From assembly GCA_003367665.1 (NCBI GenBank), contig QKXI01000003.1, positions 186,001-250,000 on the forward strand: a DNA stretch of 64,000 nucleotides. The letters run 5' to 3'. The stretch comes from Leifsonia sp. ku-ls (lineage in GTDB: Bacteria > Actinomycetota > Actinomycetes > Actinomycetales > Microbacteriaceae). The translations under genes and the position numbers were made by a program. Of the stretch, positions 1-8,101 are shown one piece after another. The first letter of the stretch is position 1; every line of letters starts with the position of its first letter. The notes beneath the pieces are model-generated. The model made no database searches, had not been told where the DNA came from, and worked only from the letters and a program-made list of their open reading frames with translations.

Positions 1-306
1 GAGAACGGCGACCTGCAGGCCGACCTCACCGCCTGGGCGCGGGAGATCGTGGCGCACTACAGCAAGCCGGTCAACGCGGCGCTCCTGCGCGGCGGCGCGT
101 CGGCGGCGGGCGAACAGCAGTCCTACTGCCTGCGCAACCGCCGCATCGAGGCGAACTTCCTCCTCGACCGCTACCCCGACTCCCAGGTCACGGCCGAGGA
201 CATCCTCGACCTCGTGATCGCTCCGATCATCTACCGCGTGATCTTCCTGCCCTGGACGCTGGAGGAGTCGACCGCCGACCACCTGGTCGCCCGCTTGTTC
301 CGCTGA
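1..306 (+). CDS. TetR/AcrR-family transcriptional regulator, C-terminal fragment
   Basis: This is the last 101 codons of a gene whose start lies left of the window; frame 1 is open from the first base. The helical segment with ENGDLQADLTAW, the Arg-rich NRRIEANFLL and the end IYRVIFLPWTLEES resembles the ligand-binding/dimerisation domain of TetR regulators (TetR_C_11/16 type). The DNA-binding helix-turn-helix is not visible, so the family call rests on the C-terminal pattern only. It lies 171 bp upstream of azlC, but a repeat separates them, so no regulatory link is implied. Confidence 0.6.
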   Translation, partial: ENGDLQADLTAWAREIVAHYSKPVNAALLRGGASAAGEQQSYCLRNRRIEANFLLDRYPDSQVTAEDILDLVIAPIIYRVIFLPWTLEESTADHLVARLFR

Positions 307-320
307 GCGTCTCTTACCAA

Positions 321-458
321 CCTCGGTCGCAGGCTCCGAACCTCGGTCGCAGGCTCCCTCGGCGCAGGGGTCGCGGCATCGCTCCGCGCTGCTTCAAGTT
401 CCACCGCGCGGCGCTGGGGTCGCGGCACCGCTCCGCGCTGCCCCAAGCTCCACCGCGC
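321..458 (+). repeat. Left arm of a 138-bp inverted repeat flanking azlCD
   Basis: This stretch aligns without gaps to the reverse complement of 1545-1682, with about 11 mismatches in 138 bp by eye (about 92% identity). It is built of two copies of CCTCGGTCGCAGGCTCC followed by two diverged copies of a ~50-nt unit containing GGGGTCGCGGCA and GCTCCGCGCTG. It is non-coding and sits between the TetR stop and the azlC promoter. Confidence 0.85.
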
Positions 459-477
459 GCGATAGTGTCGTGAGGCG

Positions 478-1218
478 ATGCGCCAGGAACGGACCAGCCA
501 GGAACGCGCCGCAGCCCGCTCGGGCTGGGCGGTGGGCATCGCCACCGCCGCGTACGGCGTCTCGTTCGGCGCCCTGTCGACGGCCTCCGGGCTCGACGTC
601 TGGCAGACCTGCGTGCTCAGCCTGGTCATGTTCAGCGGCGGCTCACAGTTCGCGCTCATCGGCGTCCTGGCGTCCGGCGGTGCGGCAGCGGGCGGCACCG
701 CCATCGCGAGCGCCGCGCTCCTCGGCGTCCGCAACTCCTTCTATGCGCTGCGCCTCTCCCGCATCATCGGCCGCGGGTTCTGGCGCCGCGCCGCCGCCAC
801 GCAGCTGACCATCGACGAGTCGACGGCCGTCGCGACCGCGCAGACCGAGCCGCGCGCGCAGCGCATCGGCTTCTGGGTCACCGGCCTCGTCGTCTACATC
901 GGCTGGAACCTCACGACGCTCGCCGGCGCGCTGCTCGGCGACCTGATCGGAGACGTGAAGGCGTACGGACTGGATGCCGCCGCGGCGGCCGCCTTCCTCG
1001 GACTGCTCTGGCCGAGGCTCAAGGCGCGGCAGACCCAGGCGGTCGCGGTCGCCGCGGGCTTCGTCGCGACGCTGCTCACGCCGTTCCTGACGCCGGGACT
1101 GCCGGTCCTGGCCGCGGCGGCGGTCGCGATCGTGGTCGGCGTGCTGAACCTGTTCGGTCGGCGGGACGACCCACCGCACCCCGAGGCCGTCCCGATGGAA
1201 CGCGAGGTGGAGCCGTGA
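478..1218 (+). CDS. azlC: AzlC family branched-chain amino acid permease
   Basis: This 246-residue polytopic membrane protein is the large subunit of the AzlCD exporter, which moves branched-chain amino acids (and their analogues) out of the cell. The N-terminal GVSFGALSTASGLDVWQTC and SGGSQFALIGV segments and the following hydrophobic stretches are typical of the family, as is the length (~230-250). ATG at 478 is preceded by a -10-like TAGTGT at 463-468, implying a leader of only a few bases. The last codons overlap azlD by 4 bp, so the two subunits are translationally coupled. The pair is boxed in by inverted repeats at 321-458 and 1545-1682. Confidence 0.93.
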   Translation: MRQERTSQERAAARSGWAVGIATAAYGVSFGALSTASGLDVWQTCVLSLVMFSGGSQFALIGVLASGGAAAGGTAIASAALLGVRNSFYALRLSRIIGRGFWRRAAATQLTIDESTAVATAQTEPRAQRIGFWVTGLVVYIGWNLTTLAGALLGDLIGDVKAYGLDAAAAAAFLGLLWPRLKARQTQAVAVAAGFVATLLTPFLTPGLPVLAAAAVAIVVGVLNLFGRRDDPPHPEAVPMEREVEP

Positions 1219-1520
1219 GCACCTGGAACGTCATCCTGCTCGCCTCGATCGCTGTGCTCGGGCTCAAGGCGATCGGCTGGCTCGTGCCGCCGAAGGCGCT
1301 CGACCACCCGACGGTGGCCCGCGTCAGCGACCTGCTGACCGCCGCACTGCTCGCCGCCCTCATCTGCGTGCAGACGCTCGGCGCCGGCCAGTCGCTGCAG
1401 CTCGACGCGCGGCTGCCGGCCGTCGCGATCGCCGCCGGCCTCTACGCCCTCCGGGTGCCGTTCATCGTGGTCGTGCCCGCCGCGGCCGCGGTCGCGGCCC
1501 TCATCCGCCTGTTCACCTGA
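1215..1520 (+). CDS. azlD: AzlD family small subunit of branched-chain amino acid exporter
   Basis: This is a 101-residue membrane protein with about four hydrophobic segments, the partner of AzlC in the exporter. Its size and the position immediately after azlC are diagnostic. It starts at GTG 1215 inside a GTGA overlap with the azlC stop. The protein ends in LIRLFT just before the right repeat arm. Confidence 0.92.
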   Translation: MSTWNVILLASIAVLGLKAIGWLVPPKALDHPTVARVSDLLTAALLAALICVQTLGAGQSLQLDARLPAVAIAAGLYALRVPFIVVVPAAAAVAALIRLFT

Positions 1521-1544
1521 CCGCCGTCCGTCCTCGGCGAACCT

Positions 1545-1682
1545 GCGCGGTGGAGCTGAGGGCAGCGCGGAGCGATGCCGCGACCCCAGCGCCGCGCGGC
1601 GGAGCTTGGGGCAGCGCGGAGCGGTGCCGCGACCCCAGCGCCGAGGGAGCCTGCGACCGAGGATAGGAGCCTGCGACCGAGG
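1545..1682 (-). repeat. Right arm of a 138-bp inverted repeat flanking azlCD
   Basis: This is the reverse-complement partner of 321-458, with the same internal order of units read on the minus strand. The arms are separated by 1086 bp holding only azlCD and its promoter. No transposase or recombinase gene lies between or beside them. Confidence 0.85.
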
Positions 1683-1743
1683 ACACGTTGCGCCGAGGGC
1701 GAACCGCAACCCCAGACCTTCCCGGCAGAGCGACACTGTCGGC

Positions 1744-2682
1744 ATGGACGACAGCAACGACGTCGACGACCGGTCGGCGCTCGACGCGTATTCGGCGGCG
1801 GTGGTGCGCGTCGCCGAGACGGTGCTGCCCTCTGTGGCGGCCGTCTCCGTGCGCACACGCCGCGGCATGGGCGCCGGCAGCGCGTCCGTCATCACCGCCG
1901 ACGGTCACCTGCTGACGAGCGCGCACGTGGTCGCCGGAGCCTCCCGCGTCGAGCTGGCGTTCGCCGACGGGAACGCGGCGGAGGCCGAGGTCGTCGGCGC
2001 CGATCCGCTCTCGGACCTGGCCGTGCTGCACGCGCCCGGCGCCTCTCTCCCACCCCTCACCCTCGGGGACGCCTCGCGCCTGCGCGTCGGCCAGCTGGTC
2101 GTCGCGCTCGGCAATCCGCTCGGCCTGGCCGGGAGCGTCACCGCCGGGATCGTCTCCGCGCTCGGCCGCTCGCTTCCGACCGCGTCCGGGCGGGTCATCG
2201 ACGAGGTGATCCAGACCGACGCCGCGCTCAACCCCGGCAACAGCGGGGGCGTCCTCGCCGACAGCGCCGGCCGGATGGTCGGCGTCAACACGGCGGTCGC
2301 CGGCACGGGCCTGGGGCTCGCGGTGCCGATCAATGCGACCACGTTGGAGATCGTGGAGGCGCTGCGCACGTCCGGGCGGGTGCGCCGCGCCTGGCTCGGC
2401 GTCGCCGGGACGAAGGTGCGCCTGAGTCCCGAAGCGGCTCGCAAGGTCGGCGCGCCGGAGGGCATCAGGATCGCCTCGGTCGTCGCGGGCAGTCCCGCGG
2501 CCGAGGCGGGCGCCCGCCCCGGCGACATCGTCGTCTCGCTCGACGGCACACCGGTCGTCGACCCCACGGGACTCCAGCGCCTCATGGTGGAGCGGGCGAT
2601 CGGCCGGCGGATGGAGCTCACCCTCTGGCGCAACGGCGCCCTCGTCGACGTCGTCGTCCTTCCACAGGAGCTCGTCGGCTGA
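1744..2682 (+). CDS. HtrA/DegP-like trypsin-fold serine protease with PDZ domain, no export signal
   Basis: This 312-residue S1C-type protease has a complete triad: His61 in TSAHVVAG, Asp91 in PLSDLAVLHA and Ser167 in NPGNSGGVL. A PDZ domain follows (about 225-305, with GIRIASVVAGSPAAEAGARPGDIVVSLDG). Family members cleave misfolded proteins, usually outside the membrane. This one has neither a signal peptide nor a membrane anchor, so it is predicted cytoplasmic. ATG 1744 was chosen because a -10-like GACACT ends 6 nt before it, suggesting a leaderless mRNA. The upstream in-frame region runs into the repeat arm. Confidence 0.88.
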   Translation: MDDSNDVDDRSALDAYSAAVVRVAETVLPSVAAVSVRTRRGMGAGSASVITADGHLLTSAHVVAGASRVELAFADGNAAEAEVVGADPLSDLAVLHAPGASLPPLTLGDASRLRVGQLVVALGNPLGLAGSVTAGIVSALGRSLPTASGRVIDEVIQTDAALNPGNSGGVLADSAGRMVGVNTAVAGTGLGLAVPINATTLEIVEALRTSGRVRRAWLGVAGTKVRLSPEAARKVGAPEGIRIASVVAGSPAAEAGARPGDIVVSLDGTPVVDPTGLQRLMVERAIGRRMELTLWRNGALVDVVVLPQELVG

Positions 2683-2683
2683 T

Positions 2684-2696
2684 CCCCCCCCCCCCC
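2684..2696. repeat. Homopolymer tract of 13 C
   Basis: Thirteen consecutive C residues begin one base after the stop codon of the protease gene and lie just upstream of the expected -35 position for the gene at 2731. The length is as read in this assembly. Such tracts are prone to slippage and to sequencing error. Confidence 0.8.
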
Positions 2697-2718
2697 GCTC
2701 GGTGTCGGCGGGTCGCCG

Positions 2719-2724
2719 TAACGT
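2719..2724 (+). promoter_or_regulatory. -10-like hexamer TAACGT of a leaderless promoter
   Basis: The hexamer ends exactly 6 nt before GTG 2731, which places the expected transcription start on the start codon. There is no Shine-Dalgarno sequence in between. Confidence 0.5.
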
Positions 2725-2730
2725 GACGCC

Positions 2731-3189
2731 GTGAGCGCGGAATGGCACCCGGTGGCGAATGCGCAGCCGACCGAGTGGCTGCTGCGTCAGGGCACGCTCG
2801 GGGCTCCGTACGCCGTGATCCGGCGGTTCGCGTTCGGCGACCCCAACCGGCCGGACATCTGGTTCCGCGTCGTGACCTGGGCGCCCACCTCCGACGGCCG
2901 CGAGCTGATCGGCTGGTGCCGCACGCTCGAGGCCGCGGCGGCGGTGGCGTGGGATCACCGCTGTGCGGCCGAGTCGTGGCGCCACCACATGGCCGCCCGA
3001 CGGGTGGACGCGCGCACCATGGCGGCCGAGCGCCCGGCCGCCGCCGAGCTGGTGCGCTTCTACCGTGCGGCGCTGCGGCGCCACGCGACGACCGCGTCGA
3101 GGTCGTCGAGCACTCCTGCGAGGATGGCCTCCGCGTCGGTTCCGCCCTCGCAGAGCGCCCGGATGAGGGAGACGACGCGCTCGCGCTGA
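2731..3189 (+). CDS. Hypothetical protein, convergently overlapping a GntR gene
   Basis: I do not recognise this 152-residue protein. The first ~110 residues look like a real soluble domain: WHPVANAQPTEWLLRQG, then IWFRVVTWAPTS and the Trp/His-rich AWDHRCAAESWRHHMAARR. It has no signal peptide or membrane segment. The last ~42 residues (Ser/Arg/Thr/Ala-rich) are antisense to the end of the GntR gene and look like read-through after FYRAALRR. The natural stop may have been lost, or the annotated end of one gene is wrong. GTG 2731 is supported by the TAACGT box 6 nt upstream. Confidence 0.6.
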   Translation: MSAEWHPVANAQPTEWLLRQGTLGAPYAVIRRFAFGDPNRPDIWFRVVTWAPTSDGRELIGWCRTLEAAAAVAWDHRCAAESWRHHMAARRVDARTMAAERPAAAELVRFYRAALRRHATTASRSSSTPARMASASVPPSQSARMRETTRSR

Positions 3190-3716
3190 AGCAGCTCCCG
3201 CGCGTCCGGCACGAGCAACAGGTAGCGCACCACGCGCAGGTCGGCCGCCCGCAGCGACTCCGCCAGCACCCGGTTGCGCACGGTGGCCGACACGGTCGCC
3301 ATGGCGTGGTGGAAGCCGGGCGCCGGCTCCAGGTCGCCGCGCTCCACCCGGGCCGCGAGCAGCGTCAGCTCGACCTCCGTCTCGAGTCGCACGGACGCGC
3401 AGACGGATCGCAACGCCTGGGGCCAGAGAAGCCGCAGCACCTCCAGCGCGTCCGCGACCTCGTCGTCGTCGAGCGGCGAGACCTCGGTGTAGCGGTTGGG
3501 CGAGGTCTCGACCAGGCCGACCGCGGAGAGCCGGCTGATCGCCTCGCGGACGGGAGTGCGGGAGACCTGCAGCCAGGTTGTCAGATCGGCGTCGCGCAAC
3601 CGCTCCCCCGGCTGGTACTCGCCCGTCAGGATGCGCTCGAGCACCAGCTCGAAGACATCGTTGCGGAGCAGGCGTCGCTGGCCGTACCGGCCGTCGGTCG
3701 TGCTCGGATCCACGTC
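3060..3716 (-). CDS. GntR/FadR-family transcriptional regulator
   Basis: This is a 218-residue regulator. The N-terminal winged helix is clear (VFELVLERILTGEYQPGERLRD, then SRTPVREAISRLSAVGLVE, the recognition helix). An all-helical FCD-type effector domain follows from about residue 85. GTG 3716 was chosen because GGGAGG lies 4-5 nt upstream and the length then fits the family. An ATG at 3752 in frame is a weaker alternative. The first gene to its left is the convergent hypothetical, which it overlaps by 130 bp. The effector is unknown. Confidence 0.85.
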   Translation of the reverse strand, partial: DVDPSTTDGRYGQRRLLRNDVFELVLERILTGEYQPGERLRDADLTTWLQVSRTPVREAISRLSAVGLVETSPNRYTEVSPLDDDEVADALEVLRLLWPQALRSVCASVRLETEVELTLLAARVERGDLEPAPGFHHAMATVSATVRNRVLAESLRAADLRVVRYLLLVPDARELLQRERVVSLIRALCEGGTDAEAILAGVLDDLDAVVAWRRSAAR

Positions 3717-3880
3717 GCCTCCCAAACAGAAATGTGCACTCCTGTCTAACATATGAAAGCCTTCGAGCGGGCACGCATGGCCATATCCGTGCTGCCACCG
3801 ATGCCCCCGCCACGACCCTCGCCATAGCCTGGGGTCGTCTCGGCCAGGGGGAGACCGATCCCGTCGGGGGGCGGATCGGG

Positions 3881-3915
3881 AAAGGGCCCGGAGCATCGAA
3901 TGCTCCGGGCCCTTT
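3881..3915 (-). terminator. Rho-independent terminator of the sugar ABC operon
   Basis: A perfect 16-bp inverted repeat (AAAGGGCCCGGAGCAT and its complement) encloses a 3-nt loop, 28 bp beyond the stop of the binding-protein gene. A short run of T follows the stem on the minus strand. Confidence 0.9.
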
Positions 3916-3942
3916 CGTGTTCGCAATGGGATGCGACGGGAG

Positions 3943-5034
3943 TTACTTGGTCAGCGGCTCCAGGGTCGGGTCGTTGGCGTACGCCTCCGCCGCGTTCTCC
4001 TTGGTGACGATGACCGGCTTCAGCAGGTAGGCCGGGACGACCTTCTTGCCGTTGTTGTACGACTTGTCGTCGTTGACCTCGGGCTTCTTGCCCTGCTGCA
4101 GGTCCTTCACCATGGTGATGGCCTGCTTGACCAGGTTGCGGGTGTCCTTGTTGATGGTCGAGTACTGCTCGCCCGCCATGATGGACTTGACCGACTGGGC
4201 CTCCGAGTCCTGACCGGTGACGATCGGGACCGGCTTGCCTGCGCCCTTCACCGAGGTGATGATGGCGCGTGCCAGCGTGTCGTTCGGCGACAGCACGCCG
4301 TCGAGCTCGGTCGAGCCGTAGCTCTTGGCGAGCAGCGTGTCCATGCGGGTCTGCGCGTTCGCCGGCAGCCAGCCCTGGGTCGCGGTCTGCTTGATGTCGG
4401 TCTCGCCCGAGACGACCTTCAGCGTGCCGTCGTCGATCTTCGGCTTGAGGATCTTCATGGCGCCGTCGAAGAAGACCTTCGAGTTGGCGTCGTCCGGCGA
4501 GCCGGAGAACAGCTCGATGTTGTAGCTCTTCTTGTCCGGGAACTTGGCCTTCATGCCGTCGAGCAGGGCCTGGCCCTGCAGCTCGCCGACCTTCTCGTTG
4601 TCGTACGCGACGTAGTAGTCGACGTCCGGGGTGTTGAGGATGAGGCGGTCGTACGCGATGACGGTCGCGCCGGCGTCGTGCGCGGCCTTGGCCTGCGCGG
4701 CGAGCTGGCCGCCGTCGACGGCGCCGATGATGACGACCTTGGCGCCGTTGGTGATCATCGACTGGATCTGCGACTGCTGGTCGGAGACGCCGGAGCCACC
4801 GGCGTACTGGACGTCGCCCTTGAAGCCGGCCTCCTTCAGGCCGTTCTCGAACAGGCCGCCCGCGAGCACCCAGTTCTCCGACGTCTTGGTCGGGAGGGCG
4901 ACGCCGATGGACGCGTCCTTGGCGAAACCGGACGCCGTCGAGGAGCCCGAGCCGCCGTCACGGCTGGAGCAGCCGGACAGGGCCAGCGCGGCGGCAGCTG
5001 CGACAGCCACTGTCGCGAGTGCGATCTTGCGCAT
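3943..5034 (-). CDS. chvE: Multiple-monosaccharide ABC transporter substrate-binding lipoprotein (ChvE-like)
   Basis: This 363-residue lipoprotein begins with a Lys/Arg n-region, a hydrophobic stretch and the lipobox ALSGC, so it is lipid-anchored outside the membrane. The periplasmic-binding fold of the ribose/xylose class follows (SIGVALPTKTSENWVLAG, SGVSDQQSQIQSMI, IAYDRLILNTPDVDYYVAYD, and VTGQDSEAQSVKSI). The YDRL and GQDSEA segments are typical of ChvE/XylF proteins binding pyranose sugars. It is the last gene of a three-gene operon (43 bp after the permease) and ends at a strong terminator. The exact sugar cannot be read from sequence. Confidence 0.9.
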   Translation of the reverse strand: MRKIALATVAVAAAAALALSGCSSRDGGSGSSTASGFAKDASIGVALPTKTSENWVLAGGLFENGLKEAGFKGDVQYAGGSGVSDQQSQIQSMITNGAKVVIIGAVDGGQLAAQAKAAHDAGATVIAYDRLILNTPDVDYYVAYDNEKVGELQGQALLDGMKAKFPDKKSYNIELFSGSPDDANSKVFFDGAMKILKPKIDDGTLKVVSGETDIKQTATQGWLPANAQTRMDTLLAKSYGSTELDGVLSPNDTLARAIITSVKGAGKPVPIVTGQDSEAQSVKSIMAGEQYSTINKDTRNLVKQAITMVKDLQQGKKPEVNDDKSYNNGKKVVPAYLLKPVIVTKENAAEAYANDPTLEPLTK

Positions 5035-5077
5035 TCTTATCTCTTTCTTCTCTGTGGATGGTGCAGGGGAGGTTGAG

Positions 5078-6430
5078 TCAGGAGGTGAGCGACCGCGACG
5101 AGTCGTCGGCCGGGTCGGCGGTCGGCGTCACGGCGGGCTGCTCGGCGCCGGCCGCGTCCACGGCCGTCTCCTGCCGGCGCCCACGGCCGCCGAACAGCCG
5201 TCCGATGAGCGAGGGGCCGCCACGGCGGTGCGAGTAGACGTCGATGCCGACGGCGATCAACAGCACGAGGCCCTTGATGATCTGCACCCAGTCGGAGGTG
5301 ACGCCGAGCAGCTGGAGGCCGTTGTTCAGGACCGCGATGACGAGACCACCGACGATGGAGCCGGCGACCGTTCCGATGCCGCCGGAGACCGCGGCGCCAC
5401 CGATGAAGACGGCGGCGATGGCGTCGAGCTCCCAGCCGAGGCCGTCCTGCGGACCGGAGGAGACCGAACGGGCGACGGCGATCATGCCGGCGAGCGCCGC
5501 GAGCACGGACATGTTCATCATCACGAAGAAGTTGACCCGGCGGATCTTGACGCCGGACAGCTCTGCAGCGTGCGAGTTGCCGCCCACCGCGTAGATGTGA
5601 CGACCGAAGATCGTGTTCCGGGTGATGAACGAGTACAGGATGATCAGGACGCCGAGGATGATGCCGGAGACCGGGAACGAGGTGCCGACGCGACCGCCCG
5701 CGAACAGGAACGTGAAGTAGATCACGACGGCGTCGAGCACGACGACCTTGAACACGCTCACCCAGAGCGGCGCCTTCTCGGAGCCCATCTTGGTCTGGTT
5801 GCGGCGGGTGCGCACCTCGAGCAGCGCGATCACGACGGCGATGACGATGCCGAGCAGCAGCGTGGAGTTGTTGTAGCCGGTGTCCGGCCCCCACTCGGGC
5901 AGGAAGCCGCCGCCGATGAAGGTGAAGCCGTCGGGCACCGGGATGGTGTTCGCGTTTCCGATCAGCTGGTTGAGGCCGCGGAAGATCAGCATGCCGGCCA
6001 GGGTCACGATGAACGCGGGCACGCCGACGTAGGCGACCCACCAGCCCTGCCAGGCGCCGATCACGGCGCCGACCGCGAGACCGAGGACGATGGCGAGCGG
6101 CCAGGGCAGGTTCCACAGGTTCATCGCCTGCGCGACGATGATGCCGACGACCGCGGCGACCGAACCGACCGAGAGGTCGATGTGGCCGGCGATGATGACC
6201 ATGACCATGCCGATGGCCAGCACCAGCACGTAGACGTTCTGGTTGACCAGGTTGATCAGGTTCACCGGGTCGAGCGTCTTGCCGCCGGTGAGCAGCTCGA
6301 ACAGCAGCACGATGACCACGAGGGCACCGAGGATGCCGAACTGGCGGCCGGTGGACTGGCCGCCGCCGAACATCTTGCCGAGGTCCCGGATGCCTCCGGA
6401 CTTCTTCTTTTCAGCGATCTGAGTGCTCAT
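5078..6430 (-). CDS. mmsB: Multiple-monosaccharide ABC transporter permease
   Basis: This 450-residue integral membrane protein of the XylH/RbsC permease family has around ten hydrophobic segments after a basic, soluble N-terminus. The segments VYVLVLAIGMVMVIIAGHID and LSVGSVAAVVG, then GVPAFIVTLAGMLIFRGLN and GGNSHAAELSGVKIRRV, are characteristic. The EAA-like coupling region GGNSHAAELSG is present. The C-terminus is an extended soluble tail rich in Ala, Asp and Ser (ADPADDSSRSLTS). It starts 5 nt after the ATPase gene stops, so it is cotranscribed and probably coupled. Confidence 0.92.
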   Translation of the reverse strand: MSTQIAEKKKSGGIRDLGKMFGGGQSTGRQFGILGALVVIVLLFELLTGGKTLDPVNLINLVNQNVYVLVLAIGMVMVIIAGHIDLSVGSVAAVVGIIVAQAMNLWNLPWPLAIVLGLAVGAVIGAWQGWWVAYVGVPAFIVTLAGMLIFRGLNQLIGNANTIPVPDGFTFIGGGFLPEWGPDTGYNNSTLLLGIVIAVVIALLEVRTRRNQTKMGSEKAPLWVSVFKVVVLDAVVIYFTFLFAGGRVGTSFPVSGIILGVLIILYSFITRNTIFGRHIYAVGGNSHAAELSGVKIRRVNFFVMMNMSVLAALAGMIAVARSVSSGPQDGLGWELDAIAAVFIGGAAVSGGIGTVAGSIVGGLVIAVLNNGLQLLGVTSDWVQIIKGLVLLIAVGIDVYSHRRGGPSLIGRLFGGRGRRQETAVDAAGAEQPAVTPTADPADDSSRSLTS

Positions 6431-6435
6431 GGTTT

Positions 6436-7980
6436 TCAGGCCACCCTCTTCTTTGCGGAAGTCATGCTTTTCAGGAGTGCTTCGGGGGTCGCTTCCGCGA
6501 TGGGGAAGTCGTCGGTGATCTGACCCTCGAAGATGGTGTAGATGCGGTCGGAGATGCCCAGCAGCTCCGGCAGCTCGGAGGAGATGACGATGACGCCCTT
6601 GCCCTGCGCGGCCAGCTGCTGGATGATCCCGTAGATCTCGAACTTGGCGCCGACGTCGATGCCTCGCGTCGGCTCGTCGAGGATCAGCAGGTCGGGGTCG
6701 GTGAACATCCACTTGGCCAGCACGACCTTCTGCTGGTTGCCGCCGGACAGAGTGCTGACGCCGCGGTTGACGTCGGGCGTGCGGATGCGCAGGCGCTTGC
6801 GGTAGTCGTCGGCGACCGCGAACTCCTTGAGGTCGTCGACCACGCCGCGCTTGGCGATCTTCGACAGCTTCGCGGAGACGATCGACTCCTTGATGTCGTC
6901 GAGCAGGTTGAGGCCGAGCACCTTGCGGTCCTCGCTCACGTACGCCATGCCGTTGTCGATGGCCTCCGCGACGTTGCGCACCTGGATCTCGTGGCCGTCC
7001 TTGTAGATCTCTCCCGAGATCCAGTTGCCGTAGGAACGGCCGAAGATGCTCATGGCGAGCTCGGTGCGGCCGGCGCCCATCAGGCCGGCGAAGCCGACGA
7101 TCTCGCCGCGGCGCACGTAGAAGCTGGAGTTCTTGACCACCAGGCGCTCCGGCACCTGCGGGTGCTGGACGACCCAGTTGCGCACCTCGAAGAACGGCTC
7201 GCCGATGTTCGGCGTGCGCTCCGGGTAGCGGCTCTCGAGGGTGCGGCCGACCATGCCGCGGATGATGCGGTCCTCGTCGACGCCGTCGGCCTTCACGTCG
7301 AGGGTCTCGATGGAGTGGCCGTCGCGGATGATCGTGATCTGGTCGGCCACCTGCTCGATCTCGTTGAGCTTGTGGCTGATGATGATGGAGCTGACGCCCT
7401 TGCCCTTGAGGCCGACGATCAGGTCGAGCAGGTGCTGCGACTCCGCCTCGTTGAGGGCGGCGGTCGGCTCGTCGAGGATGAGCAGCTTGACGTTCTTGTT
7501 GAGCGCCTTCGCGATCTCGACCAGCTGCTGCTTGCCGACACCGATGTTCTTGATCTGGGTGTCGGGGTCGTCGCTCAGGCCGACGCGCGCGAGCAGCTCG
7601 ACGGCTCGGGTCTTGGCCTCGCGCCAGTTGATGACGCCGCCGCGGCCGGGCTCGTTGCCGAGGAAGATGTTCTCGGTGATCGAGAGCTCCGGGATGAGAG
7701 CGAGCTCCTGGTGGATGATCACGATGCCCTGCGACTCGCTGGACTTGATGTCGCGGAAGCGCATGACCTCGCCCTGGTACACGATGTCACCGCTGTAGGT
7801 GCCGTACGGGTAGACGCCCGACAGGACCTTCATCAGCGTGGACTTCCCCGCGCCATTCTCGCCGCAGATCGCGTGGATCTCGTCGGCGTGGACGGTGAGG
7901 GAGACATCCTCCAGCGCCTTCACCCCGGGGAACTCCTTGGTGATCGCGCGCATCTCGAGGATGACTGCGTTCGACGGCAT
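6436..7980 (-). CDS. mmsA: Multiple-monosaccharide ABC transporter ATP-binding protein
   Basis: This 514-residue protein is a fused double ATPase that powers uptake through MmsB. The first domain carries Walker [14 protein letters not shown], the [15 protein letters not shown] region and Walker [14 protein letters not shown]. The second has [16 protein letters not shown] and Walker [13 protein letters not shown] but, as usual for this class, a degenerate Walker A ([10 protein letters not shown]). PYGTYSGDI near residue 60 matches the GguA/MmsA subfamily rather than RbsA. ATG 7980 has AAGGAG at a good distance. It is the first gene of the operon. Confidence 0.93.
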   Translation of the reverse strand: MPSNAVILEMRAITKEFPGVKALEDVSLTVHADEIHAICGENGAGKSTLMKVLSGVYPYGTYSGDIVYQGEVMRFRDIKSSESQGIVIIHQELALIPELSITENIFLGNEPGRGGVINWREAKTRAVELLARVGLSDDPDTQIKNIGVGKQQLVEIAKALNKNVKLLILDEPTAALNEAESQHLLDLIVGLKGKGVSSIIISHKLNEIEQVADQITIIRDGHSIETLDVKADGVDEDRIIRGMVGRTLESRYPERTPNIGEPFFEVRNWVVQHPQVPERLVVKNSSFYVRRGEIVGFAGLMGAGRTELAMSIFGRSYGNWISGEIYKDGHEIQVRNVAEAIDNGMAYVSEDRKVLGLNLLDDIKESIVSAKLSKIAKRGVVDDLKEFAVADDYRKRLRIRTPDVNRGVSTLSGGNQQKVVLAKWMFTDPDLLILDEPTRGIDVGAKFEIYGIIQQLAAQGKGVIVISSELPELLGISDRIYTIFEGQITDDFPIAEATPEALLKSMTSAKKRVA

Positions 7981-8022
7981 CGTCGCTCCTTGCGTTGGAC
8001 CTGGAATCGAATGTGCCTAAGT

Positions 8023-8052
8023 AGTAAACGCTATGTCCCGGCTTGTCGTCAA
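8023..8052 (-). promoter_or_regulatory. Putative promoter of the mmsA-mmsB-chvE operon
   Basis: On the minus strand TTGACG (8052-8047) and TTTACT (8028-8023) are separated by 18 nt and lie about 43 nt upstream of the mmsA start. Two related tracts, TAGTAAACGC (8022) and TAGTGAAGAC (8054), 32 nt apart on the plus strand, flank and overlap the promoter. They could be binding sites for the adjacent ROK regulator. This is a guess from position only. Confidence 0.45.
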
Positions 8053-8101
8053 ATAGTGAAGACAACGATGCGGTAACGGCGCTCTCCTGCTGGCCCGCTG
8101 C

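Noticed and set aside
321-1682. azlCD inverted repeats as an insertion sequence
   Set aside because: No transposase frame lies inside or beside the arms, and azlCD are ordinary transporter genes.
3717-3926. Longer N-terminus for the GntR regulator
   Set aside because: The extension is Arg/Gly/His-rich and precedes a GTG with a good ribosome-binding site; family length fits the shorter form.
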